Positions 1-6,873 of a stretch of 64,000 bases of DNA are shown in pieces (position 1 is the stretch's first letter; the number at the start of each line of letters is the position of its first letter). The notes beneath the pieces were generated by a model. The model had not been told where the DNA came from. It ran no database searches and saw nothing but the letters and a program-made list of their open reading frames with translations. This stretch comes from Sporofaciens musculi (GTDB lineage: Bacteria > Bacillota > Clostridia > Lachnospirales > Lachnospiraceae), in the NCBI RefSeq assembly GCF_009830285.1, contig NZ_WUQX01000003.1, forward strand, positions 62,001 through 126,000, given 5' to 3'. A program made the translations under genes and the position numbers.

Positions 1-187
1 TGCAGAAGCGCTGAGAAATACTTGTGCGGTCACAATGTTTGCATATGAAGCAAGCCCGGAGCAGGTAGCCAGGCAGATGGGGGTCACACAGATTCAGATC
101 AAACGTTATAAGAATCTGTCTTACCGGGACAACGTTGTCCGTGCAGCGAATGAGTTAGTGAAAGTAAGGGTGGAGCCTCCGAAGTAG
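1..187 (+). CDS. C-terminal end of a tyrosine recombinase (partial)
   Basis: An open frame enters at the window edge (codons start at base 2) and stops at 185-187. The 61 visible residues resemble the C-terminal catalytic part of a tyrosine recombinase: LRNTCA resembles the HxLRHT box, and QMGVTQIQIKRYKNLSY resembles the LGH...Y segment. Several usual catalytic residues are replaced; for example the LGH histidine position reads QMG. The protein may be a divergent integrase or a decayed one. It sits directly upstream of the accessory operon, so it may be the integration gene of this island. The upstream part is outside the window. Confidence 0.45.
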   Translation, partial: AEALRNTCAVTMFAYEASPEQVARQMGVTQIQIKRYKNLSYRDNVVRAANELVKVRVEPPK

Positions 188-303
188 GGAAAGGCTGCGG
201 ATACATTTCACCCTAACAGTAAGGTTTTGTATTTTATGCTTGTAAAATGTCAAATAAGAGAAAAGGGCGGTTGGAATTAGTGTGGATTAACATTATAAAG
301 TTT

Positions 304-332
304 TTGACATTCTGCTTCGTATGCAATATAAT
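304..332 (+). promoter_or_regulatory. Consensus sigma-A promoter
   Basis: TTGACA at 304-309 and TATAAT at 327-332 are separated by exactly 17 bases, a perfect vegetative promoter. Transcription should start near 339. The first well-placed ribosome site is at 491, so there is a leader of about 150 bases. This should drive the ubiquitin-like operon that runs to 10473. Confidence 0.85.
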
Positions 333-391
333 GAACGCATAAAGATTCTTTTCATACTCTGATTCTTAGGAAGAGGAGAAGGCGTGAAATC

Positions 392-496
392 CCTGGTAAC
401 AGGTTTTTATCTATCATCAGGGGGAAGCGTGGGAAGAATTTTGCATCTGGTACTATGCCAGATGTTTTTTTATGCAAAAATATTAATAGAAGGAGG
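392..496 (+). promoter_or_regulatory. Leader with terminator hairpin before the ribosome site
   Basis: The leader has a small hairpin CCTG-GTAA-CAGG (392-403, GNRA-type loop). A terminator-like hairpin with CATCTGG at 444-450 and CCAGATG at 458-464 follows, then seven T (465-471), ATGCA (472-476) and AGGAGG (491-496). TTTTGCAT (439-446) can pair with ATGCAAAA (472-479), which offers an alternative pairing around the terminator. The same order, hairpin-T7-ATGCA-AGGAGG, occurs at 33937-33983 (+) and 53494-53537 (-). This suggests shared attenuation control of mobile-element operons; the regulator is unknown. Confidence 0.6.
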
Positions 497-504
497 AAGT
501 TGTT

Positions 505-543
505 ATGCGTACAACAAAGAGAAAGAAATGGCAGATCGAGTGA
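505..543 (+). CDS. Possible 12-residue leader peptide
   Basis: ATG at 505 is placed 8 bases after a perfect AGGAGG and opens a 12-codon frame (MRTTKRKKWQIE) ending at TGA 541-543. It overlaps the ATG at 528 of the next gene in another frame, and that ATG has no good ribosome site of its own. This is best read as a short translated leader that couples translation to the downstream gene. The sequence is very basic. It may equally be a chance frame. Confidence 0.3.
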   Translation: MRTTKRKKWQIE

Positions 544-1061
544 AGAAGAAGGAGGATACAGATGTCCAGGAATTTCTAAGGTCTCATGGGATGTCAGCGG
601 GAAATGATGATTATAACTATCATATGTCGCTGGGATTCTATTATGCCTATTCCGCGGACGCATTCCGTTATGCGGAAATGATCGAGGACGGGGAAATATT
701 TAACGAATACGTGGTAAGCGCAGTGATAAAAAATCTGCATGTTTCGTATCAGGCATTAAAATATTTCCAAAACAAACTGAATATAGGGAATTATGAATTT
801 GACACAGCAGAGACAGTTACTTTGGAAGAGGCAAGACTGGAGAACGGCAGGATTATCGGGAATAAGGATCATGCGGTAAAAACCGCCCGGAGGTGGCTGG
901 CCAGATTCAAAAAGAGACAGGCGGCAAATACAGGAAAAAGTTCTGATGGAATGAAAGAAAAAAGCATTTCTCAGGACTTTTTTTTATATGAAGTCGCAGT
1001 TTTTATCCTATACCTGGCAGGAGAAGAGATTGATTATGGTTTTATAGGAGAGGGCGGATAA
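528..1061 (+). CDS. Unknown protein, first gene of the ubiquitin-like operon
   Basis: A 177-residue protein beginning MADRVKKKEDTDVQEF. I recognise no family. It is mostly charged and probably helical, with no signal peptide; the last 30 residues include a hydrophobic stretch (FFLYEVAVFILYLAG) that looks like an amphipathic or buried helix. The start at 528 is chosen because it follows the strong AGGAGG at 491 through the short overlapping leader frame. The frame is open upstream to 384, but no ribosome site supports an earlier start. It ends one base before the next gene, so they are surely co-transcribed. A partner or substrate in the conjugation system is possible but unsupported. Confidence 0.6.
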   Translation: MADRVKKKEDTDVQEFLRSHGMSAGNDDYNYHMSLGFYYAYSADAFRYAEMIEDGEIFNEYVVSAVIKNLHVSYQALKYFQNKLNIGNYEFDTAETVTLEEARLENGRIIGNKDHAVKTARRWLARFKKRQAANTGKSSDGMKEKSISQDFFLYEVAVFILYLAGEEIDYGFIGEGG

Positions 1062-1062
1062 G

Positions 1063-2016
1063 ATGTTTATAATGGACAATGAACTGAAACTGAATGAATG
1101 GCAGTTTGCCCAGAGAAAGTATCTTCCTTTTGAAGAGAAGCTTATCCTCTCCAGGAGGCGAATTGAGGACTGGTATGATTTCCACGAGGGTGACGTCTAT
1201 GTATCTTTTTCGGGCGGGATGGATTCGACGGTACTTGTTGATCTTGTCAGAAAAACGGTCGGGGATGTTCCGTTGGTATTTGTGAATACCGGGCTTGAGT
1301 ATCCGGAAATCGTCAGATTTGTTTCCTTATATGATAATGTGACTGTTTTGAGGCCAAAAATGTCATTCAAGGAAGTGCTGGAAGTGCATGGATACCCACT
1401 GATCAGTAAAGAGACGGCAGCAAAAATCAGAAAGCTGCGGCATGGCAACCTAAGCGCCCGTTATCGAAATTATCTTCTGAACGGAGACGAAAGAGGAAGT
1501 TTTGGAAAGCTGGCCGAAAAGTGGAAATTCCTTGTAAATGCACCTTTTGATATCAGCGAACTGTGCTGTGACATTACGAAAAAGCAGCCAATTTATGCAT
1601 ATAACAAGGAAACAGGCAGGGTTCCCTATATTGGGATCACACAGGATGAAGGGTACAGAAGGCAGAGGGAATATAACCGTACAGGCTGCAATGTATATGA
1701 TGCAAAGCACCCAAAATCCCAGCCCCTAGGTTTTTGGACCCGTCAGGATATCCTACGGTATATTGCCGTAAATAATCTCAACATTTGCAGTATCTATGGG
1801 ACAATAGAGTGCCGCAATGGCGTGTTCCAAAATACAGGGGTTTACAGATCCGGCTGTGTCTACTGCTGCATGGGGGTACAGCTGGAACCTCATCCGAACC
1901 GCTTTGAGAGGATGAAGTCTGATGACTATAGGCTTTACAACTATTGTATGCGCCCGCTGTATGAAAATGGGCTTGGGTTTGATTATGTGCTGAATTACTG
2001 TGGATTTGCACATTGA
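1063..2016 (+). CDS. PP-loop ATPase of the PAPS-reductase family
   Basis: A 317-residue protein. The PP-loop motif SFSGGMDSTVLVDL lies near residues 48-61 and is typical of N-type ATP pyrophosphatases of the PAPS reductase family, which includes DndC and phage homologues. After the loop come VFVNTGLEYPE, the usual second motif, and a C-terminal cysteine cluster (SGCVYCCMG) that may bind metal. The family activates sulphate or other substrates by adenylation. In mobile elements such proteins are often linked to DNA modification or defence, but the substrate here is unknown. GAGGGCGGA sits just before the ATG. It is spaced one base after the preceding gene, in the same operon as the E1/E2/JAB genes. 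A second, distinct PP-loop protein lies at 12382. Confidence 0.8.
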   Translation: MFIMDNELKLNEWQFAQRKYLPFEEKLILSRRRIEDWYDFHEGDVYVSFSGGMDSTVLVDLVRKTVGDVPLVFVNTGLEYPEIVRFVSLYDNVTVLRPKMSFKEVLEVHGYPLISKETAAKIRKLRHGNLSARYRNYLLNGDERGSFGKLAEKWKFLVNAPFDISELCCDITKKQPIYAYNKETGRVPYIGITQDEGYRRQREYNRTGCNVYDAKHPKSQPLGFWTRQDILRYIAVNNLNICSIYGTIECRNGVFQNTGVYRSGCVYCCMGVQLEPHPNRFERMKSDDYRLYNYCMRPLYENGLGFDYVLNYCGFAH

Positions 2017-2027
2017 AAGGAAGGAAT

Positions 2028-2285
2028 ATGATAAAAGTAAATGAATTGATAGCGCTGATTGATAAACTGGAGGAAGTAGAACCGAGAGATAACGATGATT
2101 TTAAACAGGTAATGGGAATTGTTTCAGGGAATAAAGCATGTCTAAAAAAGGCTTCTCTGGAATATATTGTTTATCTGCTAAATCATCTGGGGACTATCTT
2201 AAATAATGAACTGCAGGAAGATTATCCGGTGATTAACCTGGAATCCATGCCAGGATGCAGTATAGCAATGAGAAGGGCTATTTAA
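2028..2285 (+). CDS. Small unknown protein in the ubiquitin-like operon
   Basis: An 85-residue acidic protein (MIKVNELIALIDKLEEVE...) with no signal peptide or membrane segment. The start at 2028 follows AAAGGAAGG by a normal distance. It lies 11 bases after the PP-loop gene and 15 bases before the E2-like gene. Length and position make it tempting to look for a separate ubiquitin-like protein here, but it has neither a C-terminal glycine pair (it ends MRRAI) nor an evident beta-grasp pattern; it looks helical. Function unknown. Confidence 0.55.
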   Translation: MIKVNELIALIDKLEEVEPRDNDDFKQVMGIVSGNKACLKKASLEYIVYLLNHLGTILNNELQEDYPVINLESMPGCSIAMRRAI

Positions 2286-2300
2286 TATGAGGTACTGAGT

Positions 2301-3023
2301 ATGAAGACGGTTATAACATTGGATGATGAAAAATTTGGCGGTAATTATTATCATGCCGCACATGTAGAAGTAATCCGGGGAGACAAAACGCGCAGTGCAA
2401 AGTATGTGGATGTTGACAGACTGCTGGAAGCAATGAAAAATGCCAGGAATATGGATGTATTCTACAGAATTGGCAGGCTGCCTCAGAATTATTATGATGG
2501 GACGATCCGGAGGGAATCCGATATGACAATAAGCGGACATATGCTGCTGACAGTTTCAAAGCAGAGAATCCCATTACAGTTTGAGGAGACAAAGTACACA
2601 ATCCCGTTTCCTGCACTTCTGTTCTGTTTTCATATTATACACGGGCGGGTTTGTTCAACGGAGGTATATGCATTGACGGGTACACAGTGGAATGAGAAGT
2701 CTGTCTTATATAATTATCCGTATGGAAATGTAAATGTGCAGTCACATCAAGTGTGCTGGGGGAGCAACAGTCTGCCGGAGATTACGGAATTAAGGAAATT
2801 AGATGTAGTATGCTCTCTGTTTTATGACAGTCCCTGCAACAATGATTATTTTACTGCGGAGCGCTCGGTGAAATGGAAGACAGACAACCTGCGCAATGTG
2901 CTGGAGAAATTAAAAGAAGAAGAGGAATTTCCGGAAAAGCTGCTTGTAATGAGCGACAGGGGAAATATTGGCACCATGATTAAGGGTATCATAAAGAAGG
3001 AGGACAGGAATGGATCTATTTGA
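2301..3023 (+). CDS. E2-like protein, PRTRC system protein B type
   Basis: A 240-residue protein. The central stretch (residues about 98-160) carries the features of PRTRC protein B: IPFPALLF, then LYNYPYGNVN (137-146) and QVCWGSNSLP with Cys152. In this family the cysteine after the 'PY.NV' segment is the predicted ubiquitin-conjugating (E2-like) active site. The protein would take a ubiquitin-like modifier from the E1-like product of the gene at 4500 and pass it to a target. It is followed, with 14 bases of overlap, by the gene for a multi-ubiquitin-like/JAB protein, the standard company of this family. The N-terminal ~95 residues are not recognised. Assignment rests on motif and neighbourhood; a profile search would settle it. 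Confidence 0.72.
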   Translation: MKTVITLDDEKFGGNYYHAAHVEVIRGDKTRSAKYVDVDRLLEAMKNARNMDVFYRIGRLPQNYYDGTIRRESDMTISGHMLLTVSKQRIPLQFEETKYTIPFPALLFCFHIIHGRVCSTEVYALTGTQWNEKSVLYNYPYGNVNVQSHQVCWGSNSLPEITELRKLDVVCSLFYDSPCNNDYFTAERSVKWKTDNLRNVLEKLKEEEEFPEKLLVMSDRGNIGTMIKGIIKKEDRNGSI

Positions 3024-4503
3024 TATTTTTGGAATTACAGAAGAAGAACTGAAGGATGAAAAGAAGGCATCTGCAAAGCCTAAAAAGAAAGAGAAAAAAG
3101 AAAAGAAGGAAAAGAAGCAGGGAACAAATTACAAGCTGCCAGTTTCATTTTGTGCGGGGCATCTGCGTCAGATATTTTATGATGAGGCTGCGGGCACGTG
3201 GAGTGAAGATACGCTCAAGAAAAACATCCGCAGCACGTTCAGGGAACTGGCCGGTATCTTCTTCAAAATTTCTGTTATGAATGTAGAAGAAAAAGAAGAA
3301 GGAATAGAAACTTATATCCGGCCGGAGATTATGTACAAGGAGTTTACGAATGAAGATAAACTGGAATTCCCACTGGAAGTAACAGCCGGTACAGAGTCTT
3401 TATGGCTGGACACAAAGATGTCATTGGATGAGATAAGGGCATTGTGGGTAGAAGCACATCCTGAATATGACGGCTGCAGATTCCAGTATGATGAAATACA
3501 AAAGCTGCTGATTCCATTTATGGAGAGAAATGCTCCAGGCGGGAAAAAGTATACCTTCCCTGTTACGGTTGGATATCTTGGGATACAGGAAACATATGGG
3601 GAGGAGGATTTCGGCGTTTCAGAGGTGACAGAGGCAGAGCTCCAACAGAAGTTTGCCAGTCATTATCCGGAATTTTCTGAGTGTGGATTTGCCTATATTG
3701 AGGAGCAGAATCATCTGTTTCCAGTTATGAAATCGGGTCAGGAAGAGAAGGATAAATCGATTGCAATTCCAGTGGAAGTAAGGGCGAGCGGATTCTCCCT
3801 TACGATTAATCCGGAGGATATTCAGGGGAAACGTTCCGCGACCCTGGAGGAGATCCGAGAGGTACTCGAAGGTGTTTATCCCGAATATACGAAGGACAGG
3901 ACGGATATGCAGTACGATCAGAGGCATTTTGTTGTGCCGGTATTGATCAGTTCAAGGAAAGGGCTTGAAATCCGGCCGCTGAACCCAGGATGGAAGCATG
4001 AGATCATAGAAGATGAGTATCAGGACAAATGGCGTGTGGAAACCACGCCATTTGGCGTTTTCAGATGTAACAGTTCAAAAAAGGATCAGGCAGCCTTTCA
4101 GCTGTCTGCCCACAAAATTCCGAGACGGATATTGGAGGATGTAATCAGGATTTTTAAGAAGACGCCGGCGCTTGAGCATGCTCTGCAGATTTTCTATGAT
4201 AATTCCAAAGACTCCTACATTCTCTTTGAACCAGAGCAATGTGTAACCAGAGGTTCCGTTAAATTCAAAAGAGATCTGCAGATGGAGCAGAAATATATTC
4301 TGGTTATGGATATCCATAGCCACGGAATGTATTCAGCCTTTTTTTCGAGCGTAGATAATGAAGACGAGAAAGGCATACGGCTGTATATGGTGTTTGGAAA
4401 TCTGGACAGGCATACGCCTGGGTATGCGCTTCGAGTAGGTGTCGCAGGCATATTCGGTGAAGTGGCATTAGAGGATATTTTTGAAGGAAGGTCAGAGGCA
4501 TGA
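3010..4503 (+). CDS. Tandem ubiquitin-like repeats fused to a JAB/JAMM isopeptidase
   Basis: A 497-residue protein. After a lysine-rich linker (21-40) come repeats of about 70 residues. Their helix region is seen as MSLDEIRALWVEAHPEY (137-153), VTEAELQQKFASHYPEF (206-222) and ATLEEIREVLEGVYPEY (277-293), each followed about 10 residues later by a strand ending (L/F/V)xxP(F/V)(M/L). A more divergent copy lies at about 42-110. This matches PRTRC protein C-type beta-grasp domains in tandem. The C-terminal part has a complete JAMM metal motif: H436-x-H438-x7-S446-x2-D449. Such domains cleave ubiquitin-like proteins from precursors or targets. A Gly-Gly (177-178) lies between repeats two and three, a possible processing point. 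It overlaps both neighbours (E2-like and E1-like), implying coupled translation. Confidence 0.78.
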   Translation: MDLFDIFGITEEELKDEKKASAKPKKKEKKEKKEKKQGTNYKLPVSFCAGHLRQIFYDEAAGTWSEDTLKKNIRSTFRELAGIFFKISVMNVEEKEEGIETYIRPEIMYKEFTNEDKLEFPLEVTAGTESLWLDTKMSLDEIRALWVEAHPEYDGCRFQYDEIQKLLIPFMERNAPGGKKYTFPVTVGYLGIQETYGEEDFGVSEVTEAELQQKFASHYPEFSECGFAYIEEQNHLFPVMKSGQEEKDKSIAIPVEVRASGFSLTINPEDIQGKRSATLEEIREVLEGVYPEYTKDRTDMQYDQRHFVVPVLISSRKGLEIRPLNPGWKHEIIEDEYQDKWRVETTPFGVFRCNSSKKDQAAFQLSAHKIPRRILEDVIRIFKKTPALEHALQIFYDNSKDSYILFEPEQCVTRGSVKFKRDLQMEQKYILVMDIHSHGMYSAFFSSVDNEDEKGIRLYMVFGNLDRHTPGYALRVGVAGIFGEVALEDIFEGRSEA

Positions 4504-5192
4504 GATATAATATTATTATTGTTGGCTGCGGAGGAACCGGAGGTAATTTTATCAAAGAACTTGGCAGATTTTTATATAGAGCCTCCATTAAAAATAGCTG
4601 CAGCATACTGTTAATAGACGGAGATCTGGTGGAGGAACATAATGTCTCCAGACAGCCGTTCCTTCCGGAGGATATCGGACGGAAGAAGGCGGCTGTTATG
4701 GCGGAGATTTTACAGGAGGCATTTCAGGTAACCTGCAGTTATTATCCGGAATATCTGAAACATGTATATGAACTGGAGAAATTTGAAAAGGAAGACTATG
4801 TAACGATCCTGATTGGGTGTGTGGATAATCATGCGTGCAGAAAAGTACTGCATGCATATTTCCGGAAGAGCATTTCCTGTTTCTATCTGGATTCTGCGAA
4901 TGAATATTCAGTTGGAGAAGTTGTTGTAGGTGTGCGCATTGCAGGAAGCGAGATATCCCCTGACCGGGTACATTATTTTCCGGAAATCCTGCAGGACGAT
5001 TCCCTGCCAAGAAGCGAGGAGAGCTGTCAGCGGGTGAATATGAGGCAGCCGCAGCATTTGGTTACGAATCTGTTGGCAGCAAATCTGCTTTTGAAATGTG
5101 TGGTTGAGATTCTGTCTGAACAGGAGTGGAACGGCGGGATTTATTATTTTGATGCATTTAAAGGTTATTCGGTTTTCAGGGAGAAGCCATGA
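4500..5192 (+). CDS. ThiF/E1-like adenylyltransferase of the ubiquitin-like system
   Basis: A 230-residue Rossmann protein. The nucleotide loop IIIVGCGGTGGNF (5-17), LLIDGDLVEEHNVSRQ (37-52) and LIGCVDNHACRK follow the E1/ThiF/MoeB pattern, with the Asp, Asn, Arg and Lys residues that bind ATP. The protein should adenylate the C-terminus of a ubiquitin-like protein as the first step of conjugation. The length suits PRTRC-type ThiF proteins, which lack the large domains of eukaryotic E1. ATG at 4500 overlaps the end of the JAB gene by 4 bases. Which processed ubiquitin-like unit is the substrate cannot be seen. Confidence in the fold is high; the pathway is inferred from the gene set. Confidence 0.85.
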   Translation: MRYNIIIVGCGGTGGNFIKELGRFLYRASIKNSCSILLIDGDLVEEHNVSRQPFLPEDIGRKKAAVMAEILQEAFQVTCSYYPEYLKHVYELEKFEKEDYVTILIGCVDNHACRKVLHAYFRKSISCFYLDSANEYSVGEVVVGVRIAGSEISPDRVHYFPEILQDDSLPRSEESCQRVNMRQPQHLVTNLLAANLLLKCVVEILSEQEWNGGIYYFDAFKGYSVFREKP

Positions 5193-6013
5193 TGAATATT
5201 AACACAGTTATGACAGGTAATTTAACGCCATTTGATTTTGATGTTGAAGAAGAAATACAGAAGCTGTTAGAAGATAAGGACTGTAATATTTTAATTCCAA
5301 TAAAGCTATTTTGTGTGTTCTTTGAAAAATTGGTCCATGGAGATATAGAACTGCATTTTCAATCTGTTAATCTGCTGAATATCAAAGTTGACTACGCAGC
5401 AAAGAATTCCTGCCGCAGCAGCCTGGTAAATGTTATGGAAGAAATCGGCGGGGAGTTATGGGAAGCTTTTATCAACTGGTCATCCTTTCAAAAGGAATTT
5501 ATTGATTTGTCAGTTGCAGAAACGGTTATGGATGTAGATTCTGAGGATTTGCTATCCTGGGATGATACGGTACGGGCTGATTACATCAGCAAATATCAGA
5601 AGCAATTATTTACCAAAATCCAGACAGGGCTGTTTGGGGAAATTCCTGGACCGGTCCTGGATTGCCTTGATTTTCCATATGGGAGGGCCGCAATATATCT
5701 GTACAGTGAAAAAATCATAAAGTATCTGGAGTTTGCGGCAGATAACAAGGATATCATACATAATCAGTTTGCCAGGGAACATGAGCGTATCAGACGGGCG
5801 CTTCGTATTGTGGAACAGCCTGTTGCACGAGAGTGGGTCAAAAGCCATGTGAAAAAGGGCAGATATTATATCATTGGGTTTTACATAGGCGAAGATATAG
5901 AACATGGAATTACATTTAGGAACCTTAATTGGAATTTCTTTGTTGCACTGTATGTACTGGAAAAACTATTGGAAATAGCTGATAGTTTTTTCCATTTTTA
6001 TGAAGAAAGGTAG
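5189..6013 (+). CDS. Unknown protein downstream of the E1-like gene
   Basis: A 274-residue protein without signal peptide, with acidic N-terminal third and a hydrophobic C-terminal helix (WNFFVALYVLEKLLEIADSFF). Two adjacent ATGs overlap the end of the E1-like gene, so translation is coupled. The C-terminal layout (a positively charged HExERIRR segment, then a strand and a hydrophobic helix starting NWNFFVALYVLEKLL) is loosely echoed in the next gene (HNYFAEEEQAIEDVL ... SMQWVISCVVLGKLL). The two may be distant relatives or partners. No known family recognised. Confidence 0.6.
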   Translation: MMNINTVMTGNLTPFDFDVEEEIQKLLEDKDCNILIPIKLFCVFFEKLVHGDIELHFQSVNLLNIKVDYAAKNSCRSSLVNVMEEIGGELWEAFINWSSFQKEFIDLSVAETVMDVDSEDLLSWDDTVRADYISKYQKQLFTKIQTGLFGEIPGPVLDCLDFPYGRAAIYLYSEKIIKYLEFAADNKDIIHNQFAREHERIRRALRIVEQPVAREWVKSHVKKGRYYIIGFYIGEDIEHGITFRNLNWNFFVALYVLEKLLEIADSFFHFYEER

Positions 6014-6024
6014 ATAGTATTAGT

Positions 6025-6873
6025 ATGACATTTCAGGAGATTATGAGAATTGACAGGGATTCTTTTTGGGGAGGTTGGATAGAAGCTTTGGGGTATGATA
6101 TGATGGCATTTACAGAAGACGTTCATACGGCGTTATGTATTTTGCTTTTATACCGTTATTGGGAAAAATTTGATGAGAGATATCACACAAGTCTGGCCTG
6201 TTCGAGTCTGTCCAATTTGATTTTATCAAGAACAGAAAAGGAGTGGGTGTTTCAGGAAGAGTGTTTGGACCTCTATGTAGAATATGAGTATTTTTGCAGC
6301 GACCTGTTTTCAAATGCGGCGTTTATTGCTGGGTTTGATGTATTTTCAATAATGATTTCGGAAGATATTTTTCCTGTGGAGATATGGATGGAAGAGAAAA
6401 AAGCAAGGAAGAGAGCGTTGTTGGATCTTTTGCATACAAGGGGATTCCCGGATTCATGGTTACCACTTTTCTGGAAAAATTTATCCAAGATAGAAAGGTC
6501 GTATGGTTCTATGGAAGATGGAGAGATTATTATTATGCAGAACAGGTCGATTGGCGCATATAAAAAATTTCGCAGAGAACATAAAGAGATGGTTCATAAT
6601 TACTTTGCAGAAGAGGAACAGGCAATAGAGGATGTGCTGGATGACTTGATGTATCCTCTGACTTATACGAATGTACATGATAACGGATACCTGGGAGATA
6701 ATTACTATATTTATTTTGATACGGGATGTGATGGATATAATCACCTTTCATTTTCAATGCTGAGTATGCAGTGGGTGATATCCTGTGTAGTATTAGGAAA
6801 ACTGCTTCGGGATTTTAGAGACAAGGTATACCAGCTCATGGACATTCAGCTGGAGTTTGGGCTTATATCATGA
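6025..6873 (+). CDS. Unknown protein, possible distant relative of the preceding one
   Basis: A 282-residue protein with no signal peptide, rich in aromatic residues. Its C-terminal segment resembles that of the preceding gene: a helix with HNYFAEEEQAIEDVL, then a hydrophobic helix WVISCVVLGKLLRDF. It lies 11 bases after that gene and overlaps the helicase gene by 4 bases. Position between the E1-like gene and a helicase suggests a target or adaptor of the system, but nothing in the sequence proves this. No recognised domain. Confidence 0.6.
   Translation: MTFQEIMRIDRDSFWGGWIEALGYDMMAFTEDVHTALCILLLYRYWEKFDERYHTSLACSSLSNLILSRTEKEWVFQEECLDLYVEYEYFCSDLFSNAAFIAGFDVFSIMISEDIFPVEIWMEEKKARKRALLDLLHTRGFPDSWLPLFWKNLSKIERSYGSMEDGEIIIMQNRSIGAYKKFRREHKEMVHNYFAEEEQAIEDVLDDLMYPLTYTNVHDNGYLGDNYYIYFDTGCDGYNHLSFSMLSMQWVISCVVLGKLLRDFRDKVYQLMDIQLEFGLIS

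Noticed and set aside
1197-2013. Minus-strand frames of up to 86 codons opposite the PP-loop gene
   Set aside because: They are the reverse reading of a well-supported gene, without ribosome sites or recognisable protein patterns.
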